Shown: positions 24,073 to 34,492, counted from the first letter of the stretch. The stretch: 49,262 nucleotides of DNA from Lentimicrobiaceae bacterium (GCA_017993235.1 JAGONC010000026.1:1-49262), one strand, 5' to 3'. Numbers and translations: made by a program. The notes: generated from the sequence alone by a model not told the origin.

Positions 24073-26175
24073 ATGAAAACGCCATTCCGGTTCATACTCC
24101 TCCTTTTCATACTTTCTCTCATTTCACATCATTTACATTCCCAGACCGTACCCACGCTGCAGTGTGCCTCAGTAATTGGTGATTCTATCCGAATCACCTG
24201 GACGGTCGAAAATACAAATTTTGACAGCTACCTTCTGGAACAATCCACGAATGTCGATTTTCTGACACCAGCACTTTTTATTCCTGACCACGATTCCACC
24301 TCGTTCACTCATTTGATTCCCTCACCCTTTCCCTCAACTATTTATTACCGTCTTCGAACTTTGGATGATCAGGGAATTTACTCTCTGTATTCAGACACCA
24401 TCAGAATTATTTATCTTTCTGTGGAACCGCTGGATGAGGCTTACTCAATTGCGGCACTTTCCTGGAATCATCTGCATCTGAAAGATGAGATTATCGGACA
24501 ATATACGATCTATCGGCAGGCATCGGAAGAAGATGCCTGGCAGGCGATTGGCAACACATTGGAAACAGATTTTCTGGATACCATCACCTACCCATATTGT
24601 TCCGATACACTGATTCGTTATAAAATTGAGTATACGGATCCCGGTGCGAACTGCAGCTCCTGGTCCTCGGTCGACAGCGCAACCCTACTTGATGCCATTT
24701 CCCCACCTGCAGTTCTAATGGATTCAGTTTCCGTCAGCTTTAACGGAGATATCGTGATTTCATGGCAACCTGTCGTGATGATGGATATAATGGCCTACAT
24801 AATTTATCATGACACAATTCCCGGGAATTATGGTCCGTATCTTCCCTGTGATATAATATCGAAAGATACACTTTACTTTATGGATACAGCATCCTATGCC
24901 AGACGAAAATCTATAGGTTACAGGGTCACTGCGATAGATAGCTGCGGAAATGAAAGTCTTCTTGATAATTATAATCCATTGAATACCATTTATCTGGATA
25001 AAATCCTTTGGAGCTATTGCGATACCAGCATCGTCCTGAAATGGAACTCCGCAGCATCCTCAATGGTCCCTCCGGCAACGAATTACAAAGTTTTCCAGAT
25101 AGATACCTCCACCTACACATCTCACTTTCTCATAGAAATCCAGGAGACTCAGATCACCTATGAGACGGGTTTCAAACCTGATTCCACTTACTGCTACTTT
25201 GTCAGGGCAGATAATTCAGCCGGGAAATCCTCCACGTCCTGTATCCAGTGTTTTACGGTGGACCGTCCGGAGCAGCCCGATACCTTGAACCTGCGACTGG
25301 CCACTGTGGATACGGTTACCAATAGCCAGGTAAGTATTTCTTCGTATATTGACACGCTGCCGGATTCAACAACCTTTGTTTTACTCAGAAGGGTTGACAT
25401 AAATGATCCTTATGATACAATCCGGAAGGTCGAAGTGGAAACGGTCACTACCAATCCGGTTCACCTGACCGACACTTCAGCCCAGGTTGGTCAGCGAGCG
25501 TATTATTATAAAGCGATCATCCTGGATGGGTGCGGCCATGAGGCCTGGCTTGACAATAATAGAGACGAATTGATGGATACAAACGAGGTACGGACAATAT
25601 ACCTGCAGGGCACAACCGATGGTCAGGTGAACCATCTTTTCTGGAACCGCTACAGCAGCACCACCAGTCATGTTATAAAGTATCGGCTGATCCGAAAACT
25701 GGATGGAATGATCGATAAGATCATTCCCATTGATTTCACGCCGGATACGCTGTATGATGATCCCGTGTACGATCTTTCAGCAGGCAGTGGCCGCTTTTCC
25801 TACCTTGTGGAAGCCGTGATTGAACCTGTAAAAATGGAGAATCCGGAGATGCTGTCGAGCTTTTCCAACGAAATTGCGCTCGCCCAGATCACCAGGATCA
25901 ACATGCCGAATGCCTTCACACCGAACAATGATAACGAAAATGATTACTTCAAACCCGTCAATATCTTTACGGATCAGCAGGCTTCTTTTGTATTTCTGAT
26001 CTACAATCGCTGGGGTCAGAAAATTTACGAATCAACAAACATCAGCGATCCAGGCTGGGATGGAACGGTCAGCGGGGAATCCTCACCTGAAGGCGTGTAC
26101 ATTTATTTTATACGTTACATTTCCTCCGAAGGGGAGATCTTTGAAGAAAAGGGAACAGTCACACTGCTGCGCTGA
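24073..26175 (+). CDS. Secreted fibronectin-like protein with type B T9SS sorting domain
   Basis: A 700-residue exported protein. A signal peptide covers residues 1-23 (ending HLHSQ). Several FN3-like beta domains follow, each with repeated strand patterns (SIRITWTVENT, YSIAALSWNHL, DIVISWQPVV, SIVLKWNSA, GQVNHLFWNRY). The C-terminal about 85 residues are the gliding-motility-associated / CHU_C type B sorting domain: NAFTPNNDNENDYFKP, IYNRWGQKIYES, GWDGT, SPEGVYIYFIRY. This directs export by the type IX secretion system and surface retention or release. Function is unknown; such proteins are usually adhesins or matrix components. It stands alone between glyA and guaB. Confidence 0.9.
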   Translation: MKTPFRFILLLFILSLISHHLHSQTVPTLQCASVIGDSIRITWTVENTNFDSYLLEQSTNVDFLTPALFIPDHDSTSFTHLIPSPFPSTIYYRLRTLDDQGIYSLYSDTIRIIYLSVEPLDEAYSIAALSWNHLHLKDEIIGQYTIYRQASEEDAWQAIGNTLETDFLDTITYPYCSDTLIRYKIEYTDPGANCSSWSSVDSATLLDAISPPAVLMDSVSVSFNGDIVISWQPVVMMDIMAYIIYHDTIPGNYGPYLPCDIISKDTLYFMDTASYARRKSIGYRVTAIDSCGNESLLDNYNPLNTIYLDKILWSYCDTSIVLKWNSAASSMVPPATNYKVFQIDTSTYTSHFLIEIQETQITYETGFKPDSTYCYFVRADNSAGKSSTSCIQCFTVDRPEQPDTLNLRLATVDTVTNSQVSISSYIDTLPDSTTFVLLRRVDINDPYDTIRKVEVETVTTNPVHLTDTSAQVGQRAYYYKAIILDGCGHEAWLDNNRDELMDTNEVRTIYLQGTTDGQVNHLFWNRYSSTTSHVIKYRLIRKLDGMIDKIIPIDFTPDTLYDDPVYDLSAGSGRFSYLVEAVIEPVKMENPEMLSSFSNEIALAQITRINMPNAFTPNNDNENDYFKPVNIFTDQQASFVFLIYNRWGQKIYESTNISDPGWDGTVSGESSPEGVYIYFIRYISSEGEIFEEKGTVTLLR

Positions 26176-26215
26176 TATATTTACCGTAGTAAAGCAAAAA
26201 ATCCCCTGAATTTTT

Positions 26216-26223
26216 TATTTTTG
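26216..26223 (+). promoter_or_regulatory. -7 promoter element before guaB
   Basis: TATTTTTG lies 22 bases before the guaB ATG within TTTTTTATTTTTG (26211-26223), the same 13-mer as before osmC. A weak A-run/T-run hairpin (26196-26216) precedes it and may end the T9SS cargo transcript. Confidence 0.5.
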
Positions 26224-26245
26224 CAAGAATTTCAAAAAACTCCCT

Positions 26246-27718
26246 ATGGTATTGGATCCGGATAAATTCATCGGGGAAGGTCTGACCTATGACGACGTAC
26301 TGCTTGTACCGCGATACACCGAAGTAATGCCCCGTGAAGTGGATGTATCCACCCAGTTCACACGAAAAATTAAGCTCAATATCCCCATTGTCTCAGCCGC
26401 AATGGATACCGTCACCGGATCGAAACTGGCCATTGCCATGGCGCAGGAGGGAGGCATCGGCGTCCTTCATAAGAATATGACCATTGAGGAACAGGCCCTG
26501 GAAGTGAAAAAGGTGAAACGAGCCGAAAGCGGTATGATCATCGATCCGATCACCCTTAAGGATGATGCCCTGGTGGCCGACGCCATCTCCATCATGAAAG
26601 AACACCAGATCGGCGGTATTCCTGTGGTCAACAAGAGAAAACAACTGGTCGGGATCGTTACCAACCGGGATCTTCGCTTTGAAAGGAACATGTCCCGTCC
26701 GGTGAGCGAAATCATGACCCAGCAGGATCGGCTGATCACCATTTCAGAATTTGTCACGTTTGAACAGGCAGCCGACATTCTGCAGCAATACCGGATTGAA
26801 AAACTGCCCGTGATCGATAAAGACCGGAAATTGATTGGTTTGATCACCTATAAGGACATTCTGAAGATAAAAGCACGTCCCAATGCCTGCAAGGACGGCA
26901 AAGGCAGGCTGCAGGTAGCTGCTGCCGTCGGGATATCCAGCGACACCATCGACCGGGTCCAGGCCCTGAATGAGCAGCATGTGGATGCAATCGTCGTTGA
27001 TACAGCCCATGCTCACTCCAGAGGAGTCATGGAAATGGTAAAAAGAATCATTAGCCGCTTCCCATCACTGGAGTTGATCGTTGGTAACATTGGAACCGCA
27101 GAAGCCGCCAGGGATCTGCAGAAACTCGGGGTCAGCGCCGTGAAAGTCGGCATAGGGCCGGGATCCATCTGCACCACCCGGATCATTGCCGGGATAGGCA
27201 TCCCTCAACTCACCGCCGTATATGAAGTTGCCAGGGCATTGAAAGGAAGTGGCATTCCCGTTATTGCCGACGGAGGGATCCGCTACACCGGGGATATCGC
27301 TAAGGCCATCGCTGCCGGAGCTCACTCCATCATGGCCGGTTCCATGTTTGCCGGAGTAGATGAATCTCCAGGTGAAACCATCATTTTCGAGGGCAGGAAG
27401 TATAAAACCTACAGGGGAATGGGCTCCATTGAAGCCATGCAGAAGGGATCAAAGGACCGTTACTTCCAGGATATGGAAGACGATATACGGAAACTGGTCC
27501 CTGAAGGTATTGTGGGCCGCGTTCCCTTCAAAGGAACACTATCGGAAGTCATTTACCAGATGGTTGGAGGCCTCAGGGCGGGCATGGGATATACAGGTTC
27601 CAAAAACATTGCCGAATTACAGCAGGTTAAATTCATAAAAATCACCGCCTCCGGCATCACGGAAAGCCATCCACACGATATTACCATAACACGTGAAGCG
27701 CCAAACTATAGCAGATAA
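26246..27718 (+). CDS. guaB: IMP dehydrogenase
   Basis: It oxidises IMP to XMP with NAD+, the committed step to GMP. The 490-residue protein has the TIM-barrel core interrupted by two CBS domains (about residues 98-210). Active-site motifs are GVLHKNM (72-78), the GPGSICTTR loop with catalytic Cys309, [10 protein letters not shown] and the flap near [10 protein letters not shown]. Full length and N-terminal [13 protein letters not shown] are standard. It leads a long plus-strand series; the PPIase genes follow 27 bases later. Confidence 0.97.
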   Translation: MVLDPDKFIGEGLTYDDVLLVPRYTEVMPREVDVSTQFTRKIKLNIPIVSAAMDTVTGSKLAIAMAQEGGIGVLHKNMTIEEQALEVKKVKRAESGMIIDPITLKDDALVADAISIMKEHQIGGIPVVNKRKQLVGIVTNRDLRFERNMSRPVSEIMTQQDRLITISEFVTFEQAADILQQYRIEKLPVIDKDRKLIGLITYKDILKIKARPNACKDGKGRLQVAAAVGISSDTIDRVQALNEQHVDAIVVDTAHAHSRGVMEMVKRIISRFPSLELIVGNIGTAEAARDLQKLGVSAVKVGIGPGSICTTRIIAGIGIPQLTAVYEVARALKGSGIPVIADGGIRYTGDIAKAIAAGAHSIMAGSMFAGVDESPGETIIFEGRKYKTYRGMGSIEAMQKGSKDRYFQDMEDDIRKLVPEGIVGRVPFKGTLSEVIYQMVGGLRAGMGYTGSKNIAELQQVKFIKITASGITESHPHDITITREAPNYSR

Positions 27719-27745
27719 ACCATCCAGAATAATAACTTATTTACA

Positions 27746-29758
27746 ATGAAAAAAAGGATTTTGATAAATCGGAAGGGAATCTTCCTGGCCGGGCTGATCA
27801 TGGGTGCGCTCAGTTTGCAGATCCAAGCCCAGCCTATTAATGACGACGAGGTGATTGTCACGATTGCTGGAGAGAAAATCACGAAAGAAGAATTTCTCAA
27901 TATTTATACGAAAAACAACGTCAACAATGACGTAATCGATAAAAAATCACTGGAGGACTATCTTGAACTGTATATCAACTTCAAACTGAAAGTCAGGGAA
28001 GCCGAAGATATGGGAATGGATACAGTACGTTCATTCATTCAGGAACTTAACGGCTACCGTACACAGCTTGCCCAGCCCTACCTGACGGATGAATCCGTTA
28101 CGGAAAACCTGATCAGGGAAGCCTATGAACGTATGCAGTATGATATCCGCGCCAGCCATATCCTGATCCGGATTGCCCCCGATGCCCCGCCCTCCGATAC
28201 ACTCGCAGCGTATCAAAAGATCATCAGCATCCGCAGGGAGATAATGGGTGGAGAAGATTTTGGTGAAATGGCGGTTACCTACTCTGACGATCCTTCATCA
28301 AAAGACCGCCCTGCAGCATCCAACAGACCGCCCATGAAAGGGAATCACGGCGATCTTGGCTACTTTACCGTCTTTGATATGGTATATCCTTTTGAAAATG
28401 GAGCCTTTCGGACACCCGTGGGAGAAATATCGGAACCTGTCAAAACCGATTTTGGTTATCACCTGATCAAGGTGACGGATAAAAAGAAAGCGCTGGGTAA
28501 AGTGCTTGTCGCACATATCCTGATCACATTCCCTGCCAACGCTTCACCCCAGGACTCACTGCGTCTGAAAGAAAAGGCCCTCCAGGCCTATCATGAAATC
28601 ACGTCGGGCAAGGATTTCGCAGAGGTAGCCAAAACCTATTCTGACGATAAGGGAACCTTTGAAAAAGGGGGCATCCTGCCATGGTTTGGGGTTAACCGTA
28701 TGATTCCCGAGTTCATCGTGGAAGTATCCCGACTCGAGAAAATTGACGATGTCACCGCTCCTTTTATCACTTCATACGGCTGGCATATCGTTAAACTGCT
28801 GGATAAAAAACCGATCGGTACCCTTGAGGAAAGAAACGCCGAAATCAAACAAAAAATCGCGAGAAACGACAGGGCAAATATTGGTAAAACCCAATTTATC
28901 AATAAAATAAAGAAACTGTACACCTACCGGGAATTCCCTGAAAACCTCGTGGAATTTTATTCAATCGTTAATGATTCACTGCTCCAGGCTGCATGGGACC
29001 CGTCACCGGCAAAGGGAATGAATAAACCCCTGTTCTCGCTTGACGGAAAAGAGTATACACAGGATGATTTTGCCCAGTATCTCGCAAAAAACCAGAAAGG
29101 ATTATCCACCGAACTACCGGTGATCAGCGCTGTAAATAAAATCTTCCGCCGTTATACCGAGGATATGATCATTCGATATGAGGATAGCCGCCTGGAAGAC
29201 AAATATCCCGATTTCCGGATGCTGATGAAGGAATACAGGGATGGTATTCTTCTCTTTGATCTTACCGATAAAAAAATATGGTCAAAAGCCATCCAGGATT
29301 CAGTCGGCCTGCAGCAATTCTATGAGTCGAACAAGCAGAACTATCGATGGAATGAGAGGATTGATGCAACAATCTATTCACTGACTTCTTCCGATCAGAT
29401 TAAAACAGTCCGGAAACTTGCCAAAAAGAACACTCCCAAAAACGATATCCTGAGCCAGATCAATCAGGATTCCCTGATGATCCTGTCCATTTATAATGAC
29501 AAATATGAACGTGGTGATAATGAAATCGCTGACCAGGTGGAATGGAAGCCGGGCATGTCGGATAATGTTGTCTCCCATGATACTACCAGTTTTGTCGTCA
29601 TTCATCAGATCCTTCCGGCAGGCTATAAGCTGCTGGGTGAAACCCGCGGAATCATAACCGCCGACTACCAAAACTACCTGGAACAGGAATGGATCAAAGA
29701 ATTACGTACCCGATATCCCGTTGTGATCAATTATGCAGTGCTGGAATCCATTAAATAA
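27746..29758 (+). CDS. Periplasmic peptidyl-prolyl isomerase (PpiC/SurA type, two parvulin domains)
   Basis: A 670-residue exported folding factor. A signal sequence covers about 1-28 (ending IQAQ). A SurA-like N-terminal helical domain follows (VTIAGEKITKEEFLNIY). Two parvulin rotamase domains start around ASHILIRIAPDAP (about 132) and VAHILITFPANASP (about 256), each with the GDLGYF or GILPWFG core and FGYH/YGWH ends. The C-terminal ~300 residues have no family I recognise. It probably helps fold outer-membrane proteins in the periplasm. It is the first of three tandem chaperone-like genes after guaB. Confidence 0.88.
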   Translation: MKKRILINRKGIFLAGLIMGALSLQIQAQPINDDEVIVTIAGEKITKEEFLNIYTKNNVNNDVIDKKSLEDYLELYINFKLKVREAEDMGMDTVRSFIQELNGYRTQLAQPYLTDESVTENLIREAYERMQYDIRASHILIRIAPDAPPSDTLAAYQKIISIRREIMGGEDFGEMAVTYSDDPSSKDRPAASNRPPMKGNHGDLGYFTVFDMVYPFENGAFRTPVGEISEPVKTDFGYHLIKVTDKKKALGKVLVAHILITFPANASPQDSLRLKEKALQAYHEITSGKDFAEVAKTYSDDKGTFEKGGILPWFGVNRMIPEFIVEVSRLEKIDDVTAPFITSYGWHIVKLLDKKPIGTLEERNAEIKQKIARNDRANIGKTQFINKIKKLYTYREFPENLVEFYSIVNDSLLQAAWDPSPAKGMNKPLFSLDGKEYTQDDFAQYLAKNQKGLSTELPVISAVNKIFRRYTEDMIIRYEDSRLEDKYPDFRMLMKEYRDGILLFDLTDKKIWSKAIQDSVGLQQFYESNKQNYRWNERIDATIYSLTSSDQIKTVRKLAKKNTPKNDILSQINQDSLMILSIYNDKYERGDNEIADQVEWKPGMSDNVVSHDTTSFVVIHQILPAGYKLLGETRGIITADYQNYLEQEWIKELRTRYPVVINYAVLESIK

Positions 29759-29768
29759 CGATAACTGC

Positions 29769-30608
29769 GTGAAATATCTTCCGTTACTGCTGCTACTGCT
29801 TGTACATGGCTGCAAATCAGGATTATTCCAGACGGGCGAAGATCAAATGATCGCCCGGGTTTACAACGCCTACCTGTATCGCTCTGACCTGGAGGGCATT
29901 GTGCCAACAGGAACCCATCCTGAGGACAGTACCATGATCGTTAAAAATTTCATCAACAAGTGGATCGAAGAACAGCTACTGATCCAGGCAGCAGAAGAAG
30001 CCCTGAGCTCAGACCAGAAAAACTTTAAGGACCAGTTGGAGAACTACCGCAATTCCCTGCTGATCTATACGTACGAGTCGTACCTCATCAGGCAGTATAT
30101 GGACACCGTGGTGCGGGATGAGGAAATTTCGCGCTACTATGAAGAAAACAAGCAAAACTTCGAATTGAAAGAAAATATTGTCAGGGCACATTTTGTTATC
30201 CTGAAGGAAGCTCCGCGGAAAAATAATCCCCTGAAACGATTGATGCTTTCCAATGATCCGGCCGACCTGGACGAACTGACCTCACTCTGTAAAAAAAACA
30301 ACTACGATTACTTTATCGAGGATGAATGGATTCCCTTCTCTGAACTGATCAAGATCATCCCGATCGAAACGTATAACCAGACAATCTATCTCCAGAGCAA
30401 TAAATATGTCGAATTGAATTACGGTTCCCAATATTACTTCATCCGGTTCCTCGATTTCAAAATCCAGGAAAGTGTCTCTCCCCTGAGCCTGGAAAAGGAA
30501 AATATCCGGAACATCATCATCAACAAAAGGAAAGCAGAATTGATCGAAAAAATGCGTCGGGAAATGCTTCAGCAGGCCATGAATACGAATGGTTTTGAGA
30601 TTTTTTAA
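29769..30608 (+). CDS. SurA-N-like periplasmic lipoprotein (divergent PPIase relative)
   Basis: About 279 residues. The GTG at 29769 starts a signal peptide VKYLPLLLLLLVHGC, whose Cys15 would be lipidated; the frame opens earlier at 29733 within the previous gene, but that adds a polar extension. The body resembles the SurA/PrsA N-terminal helices and ends with the MRREMLQQAMNTNGFEIF tail typical of parvulin-associated proteins. The central region (RAHFVILKEAPRKN) is the only trace of a rotamase domain and lacks its GGxLG core, so catalysis is doubtful. It lies ten bases after the two-parvulin PPIase gene. Confidence 0.7.
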   Translation: MKYLPLLLLLLVHGCKSGLFQTGEDQMIARVYNAYLYRSDLEGIVPTGTHPEDSTMIVKNFINKWIEEQLLIQAAEEALSSDQKNFKDQLENYRNSLLIYTYESYLIRQYMDTVVRDEEISRYYEENKQNFELKENIVRAHFVILKEAPRKNNPLKRLMLSNDPADLDELTSLCKKNNYDYFIEDEWIPFSELIKIIPIETYNQTIYLQSNKYVELNYGSQYYFIRFLDFKIQESVSPLSLEKENIRNIIINKRKAELIEKMRREMLQQAMNTNGFEIF

Positions 30609-30657
30609 CGGACATGCTGAACCTTCCACTACCACGTGAAAGTACAATATTTACCGG

Positions 30658-32040
30658 ATGAATCAGTTATATATTCACAACAAGATAAACAGCATGGTCA
30701 GGTTTTTCAAAAGGGATTTTCTCCTTATCCTGTTATTGGCAACGTATGTGGCTGGAGCACAGGAAAAGCTGATCGATGAAGTGGTGGGCGTGGTGGGTTC
30801 CAATGTCATCCTGTATTCTGACATTGAAACCCAGTACATCCAGTTAAAGGCACAGGGAAGCATATTGGGTGGGTCACAGGCCCGCTGCCAGATCCTTGAA
30901 AGTCTTCTCTATCAGAAGCTTCTGCTGAACCAGGCTGAAATCGACAGTGTGGAGATATCCGACAGCAGAGTGGAGTCAGCCATGGACCAGCGCTTGCGAT
31001 ACTTCATCAATCAATTCGGTTCCCAGGAAAAACTGGAAGAATTTTATCAGAAATCGGTACTGGAAATCAAGGAAGAGATGAGGGAACTGGTCCGAAATGA
31101 GATGAAAATATCGGAAGTACAGCAAAAAATAACCGAAAACCTTCAGGTCTCTCCTGCTGATGTTAAGGAATACTACCGCTCTCTCCCCGAAGATAGCATT
31201 CCCCTGATCGATGTGGAATATGAGATCGGCCAGATCGTTAAAAATCCTCCGATAACCGTCGAAGAACTTTCAAGGACCTATGATAAGATCAAAGTATTGA
31301 GAGACAGGATTATAAAGGGGGAAAATTTTGCCACACTGGCCATTCTCTACTCTGAAGATCCCGGATCTGCCAGCAAAGGAGGTGAATTGGGGATGTTCAA
31401 CAGGGGCACAATGTATCCCGAATTTGAAGCCGCCGCTTTTAACCTTAACCATCCCGGGGAAGTATCCGAGATCATCAAAACAGAGGCTGGCTATCATATC
31501 ATTCAACTGATCGAGCGAAAAGGAGAATATATCAATGCACGCCATATTCTGATCCAGCCCAGGGTATCACCCGAATCCATGGAGCTGGCCCGTCTTAAAC
31601 TCGACACCATCGCAGGGCTTATTCTCAGCGATTCCATAAGCTTCGAAGAGGCCGTGATCAAATTCTCAGACGATCCCAATCGCATCAGCGGAGGTCTGAT
31701 CATCAATCCGGAAACAAACAGTACCCGTTTTGAGGCTGATCAGCTCGATCCAAGCCTGTTTTTTATTGTCGACCGACTCGACGTTGGTGAAATCTCTCAA
31801 CCGGCCAGATTCCTGACCGACGAAAACAAGGAAGCCTACAGGATCCTGTACCTTAAGGTTCGGACAGAACCCCACCGCGCCAATTTCAATGAAGATTACA
31901 ATAAATTGCAGAACTGGGCACTTGCTGAAAAACAGGATCGCCTGATTAATGACTGGATCAATGAAAAGATCCAGGATGCATATGTCAGGATCAATGAAAA
32001 ATATAAGGATTGCGTATTCATGAATGATTGGATGAAATGA
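30658..32040 (+). CDS. SurA-like periplasmic peptidyl-prolyl isomerase
   Basis: A 460-residue chaperone of the SurA type. A signal sequence ends near VAGAQ. The N domain begins KLIDEVVGVVGSNVILYSDIE and there are two parvulin domains, the first with GSASKGGELGMFNRG and GYHIIQLIERK, the second introduced by NARHILIQPRVSPE. It probably escorts outer-membrane proteins. The start is uncertain: the ATG at 30658 adds MNQLYIHNKINS before the ATG at 30694, which gives a more usual signal peptide (MVRFFKRDFLLIL). It follows the lipoprotein by 49 bases. Confidence 0.88.
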   Translation: MNQLYIHNKINSMVRFFKRDFLLILLLATYVAGAQEKLIDEVVGVVGSNVILYSDIETQYIQLKAQGSILGGSQARCQILESLLYQKLLLNQAEIDSVEISDSRVESAMDQRLRYFINQFGSQEKLEEFYQKSVLEIKEEMRELVRNEMKISEVQQKITENLQVSPADVKEYYRSLPEDSIPLIDVEYEIGQIVKNPPITVEELSRTYDKIKVLRDRIIKGENFATLAILYSEDPGSASKGGELGMFNRGTMYPEFEAAAFNLNHPGEVSEIIKTEAGYHIIQLIERKGEYINARHILIQPRVSPESMELARLKLDTIAGLILSDSISFEEAVIKFSDDPNRISGGLIINPETNSTRFEADQLDPSLFFIVDRLDVGEISQPARFLTDENKEAYRILYLKVRTEPHRANFNEDYNKLQNWALAEKQDRLINDWINEKIQDAYVRINEKYKDCVFMNDWMK

Positions 32041-32083
32041 TCTTTAATTTCCCTTTTCCCTTTCTTCCTAACATAATAAGCCT

Positions 32084-33049
32084 ATGCAATATAAAAACGA
32101 TGTGGAAGCCCTGGATGCATTTGTTGAAAAATACCGCCTGCTGCGAAAAGAGATTGCCAGGGTCATTGTAGGCCAGGAACAAGTGATCGATAACCTGATC
32201 ATCTCTATCTTCAGCAAAGGACATGGCCTACTGGTTGGCGTGCCAGGTCTGGCTAAAACACTGATGGTCAATACGATCGCAAAAGTGCTTGGCCTGTCCT
32301 ACAGCAGGATACAATTTACGCCCGACCTGATGCCTTCCGATATCATCGGAACCGAGATCCTTGACGAGAACCGGAAATTCAGGTTTGTAAAGGGACCGGT
32401 GTTCGCCAACATCATTCTGGCGGATGAAATCAACCGTACCCCGCCGAAAACGCAGTCGGCCCTGCTGGAGGCTATGCAGGAAAAGGCCGTCACCGTTGCA
32501 GGAACATCCTATGCACTCCAGGAGCCCTTCTTTGTTCTGGCAACGCAAAATCCTATCGAACAGGAAGGGACTTATCCATTACCGGAAGCTCAGCTCGACC
32601 GGTTTATGTTCAATATCTGGCTGGATTATCCCTCTTTCCATGAGGAGATTACCATTGTCAAAAATACAACGACTGAACTGATGACTATGCCCGAAGTCAT
32701 CCTGGAACGGGAAGAAATCCTTTTCTTTCAAAACCTGATCCGCAAAATCCCGGTTCCTGAAAATGTATACCATTACGCTGTCAATCTGGCATCCAGAACA
32801 CGGCCGAATACAAAGGATGCCCACCTCTGGGCCAACAGTTATCTTACCTGGGGAGCAGGACCGAGAGCCTCACAGTACCTGATCATCGGGGCTAAATGCC
32901 ATGCGGCTATCCATGGCAAATACTCACCGGATATAGAAGACATCCACGCGGTTGCTGCTGCAATCCTGCGCCATCGGATTGTTATGAACTACAAAGCTGA
33001 AGCGGAAAGCATCCACGTGAGCGATATCATTACCGAATTCCTTAAGTAA
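32084..33049 (+). CDS. MoxR family AAA+ ATPase
   Basis: A 321-residue AAA+ chaperone-like ATPase. Walker A GVPGLAKT (52-59), Walker B ILADEINR (111-118), sensor 1 LATQNPIEQEG and the MoxR C-terminal lid are present. MoxR proteins usually sit before DUF58 and von Willebrand A genes and help assemble or activate client proteins. Neither follows here: the next genes are the HlyD/FtsX/TolC efflux set, 18 bases downstream. The clients are therefore unclear. Confidence 0.92.
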   Translation: MQYKNDVEALDAFVEKYRLLRKEIARVIVGQEQVIDNLIISIFSKGHGLLVGVPGLAKTLMVNTIAKVLGLSYSRIQFTPDLMPSDIIGTEILDENRKFRFVKGPVFANIILADEINRTPPKTQSALLEAMQEKAVTVAGTSYALQEPFFVLATQNPIEQEGTYPLPEAQLDRFMFNIWLDYPSFHEEITIVKNTTTELMTMPEVILEREEILFFQNLIRKIPVPENVYHYAVNLASRTRPNTKDAHLWANSYLTWGAGPRASQYLIIGAKCHAAIHGKYSPDIEDIHAVAAAILRHRIVMNYKAEAESIHVSDIITEFLK

Positions 33050-33067
33050 CCGGTCTTACCCCTTACC

Positions 33068-34486
33068 ATGAAACGATATCTGTATATTGGATTGGCAGTC
33101 ATAGTGCTGGTTATCATAGCACTTTTGGTTTTCACCCGCCCCGGTGACGCCTCATCGGCCAAAATAACCGCCCCGGTGAAAACAGGTACCTTCGAAATCA
33201 ACGTGACAACCACCGGCGAACTAGAGGCACAAAGATCGGAAAAAATCTACGGACCCTCGGGTCTGAGATCCCTTCGGATCTGGAACGTCGAAATTGAAGA
33301 TATCATTCCCGACGGTAGCCTGGTCGACAGCGGTCAGTATGTAGCAACCCTTAACCGCACAGAAATCAGTAACAACATCAAGGATCTGGAAAGTGAAGTG
33401 GAAAAACTGCAGTCACAATATATCCAGACACGGCTGGATACCTCCATGGATCTGCGGAGCTCCCGCAATGCGCTGATCAACCTGAAATACGACCTGGAAG
33501 CCAAACGCTTGAAACTGGAACAATCCAGGTACGAACCTCCCGCCACGATCCGACAGTATGAGATCGATGTGGAAAAAGCCGAGAGAGACTACCAGGAAGC
33601 CATCAAAGGATACCAGCTCCAACTCGAAAAATCCAGGGCCACCATGCAGGAGGTCGAAGTATCGTTGTCGCAGGAAAGACGAAACCTCGAACAACTTACT
33701 GCTATCCGTGACGAATTTGTCATCAAGGCTCCCAAGTCCGGAATGGTGATCTATCGGCGGAACTTTGACGGCTCCAAACAGGGAGTTGGCTCTACCCTCA
33801 ATACCTGGGATAATATTGTGGCTACCCTGCCCGACCTTAACCGGATGATATCCAAAACTTATGTCAACGAGATCGATATCAGCAGGGTGAAGATCGGACA
33901 GCAGGTCATCATCGGTGTCGATGCATTTCCCGAAAAAAAATACACCGGAGTGGTTACCGAGGTGGCCAATATCGGTGAACAGCTGAGTAATTCCAATGCC
34001 AAGGTCTTTGAAGTGATCATCGTGGTCAATGAATCCGATTCCATCATGCGCCCGGCCATGACCACAAAAAATACCATCATCACAGCCGTCATCGACAGTG
34101 TGCTTTTCATACCCCTTGAGGCTCTCCAGTCGAACGACAGCATGAACTATGTATTTACGGCAAAGAATTACCGGCAGCAGGTCATAACGGGTGAAAGCAA
34201 CGAAAACGAGATCATCATACGTGCCGGGCTCAACAGCGATGATAAGGTATTGCTACTTGCACCCGAAAATCCGGAAAGCTACCGCCTGGTGATGGTGGAT
34301 ACCTCACTGGTAAACCGGCTCATGAGAGAAGATGAGAGAAAAAAATCGAATCCGCTCCGGAATGGGAAAATGAACGATAGCCTGCCACCCGGATTTACCA
34401 TGCCACCGGGCTCAGCGCCTCCACCGGGATTACAGCCACCGCCCCAAGGGGGGCCTCCTCCTTCCCGACCTCCCAGAAAACGTTAG
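33068..34486 (+). CDS. HlyD/MacA-type periplasmic adaptor protein
   Basis: A 472-residue membrane-fusion protein. One N-terminal TM helix (residues 4-22) is followed by a lipoyl/barrel-sandwich hybrid half (ITAPVKTGTFEINVTTTGELE), a long coiled-coil hairpin (about 95-210), the second hybrid half (FVIKAPKSGMVIYRR) and beta-barrel domains. The last 45 residues are a Pro/Gly-rich tail (MPPGSAPPPGLQPPP) unusual for the family. It should link the FtsX-like permease in the inner membrane to the TolC-type channel encoded next, as MacA does in MacAB-TolC. Six bases separate it from the permease gene. Confidence 0.9.
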   Translation: MKRYLYIGLAVIVLVIIALLVFTRPGDASSAKITAPVKTGTFEINVTTTGELEAQRSEKIYGPSGLRSLRIWNVEIEDIIPDGSLVDSGQYVATLNRTEISNNIKDLESEVEKLQSQYIQTRLDTSMDLRSSRNALINLKYDLEAKRLKLEQSRYEPPATIRQYEIDVEKAERDYQEAIKGYQLQLEKSRATMQEVEVSLSQERRNLEQLTAIRDEFVIKAPKSGMVIYRRNFDGSKQGVGSTLNTWDNIVATLPDLNRMISKTYVNEIDISRVKIGQQVIIGVDAFPEKKYTGVVTEVANIGEQLSNSNAKVFEVIIVVNESDSIMRPAMTTKNTIITAVIDSVLFIPLEALQSNDSMNYVFTAKNYRQQVITGESNENEIIIRAGLNSDDKVLLLAPENPESYRLVMVDTSLVNRLMREDERKKSNPLRNGKMNDSLPPGFTMPPGSAPPPGLQPPPQGGPPPSRPPRKR

Positions 34487-34492
34487 CAGGTC

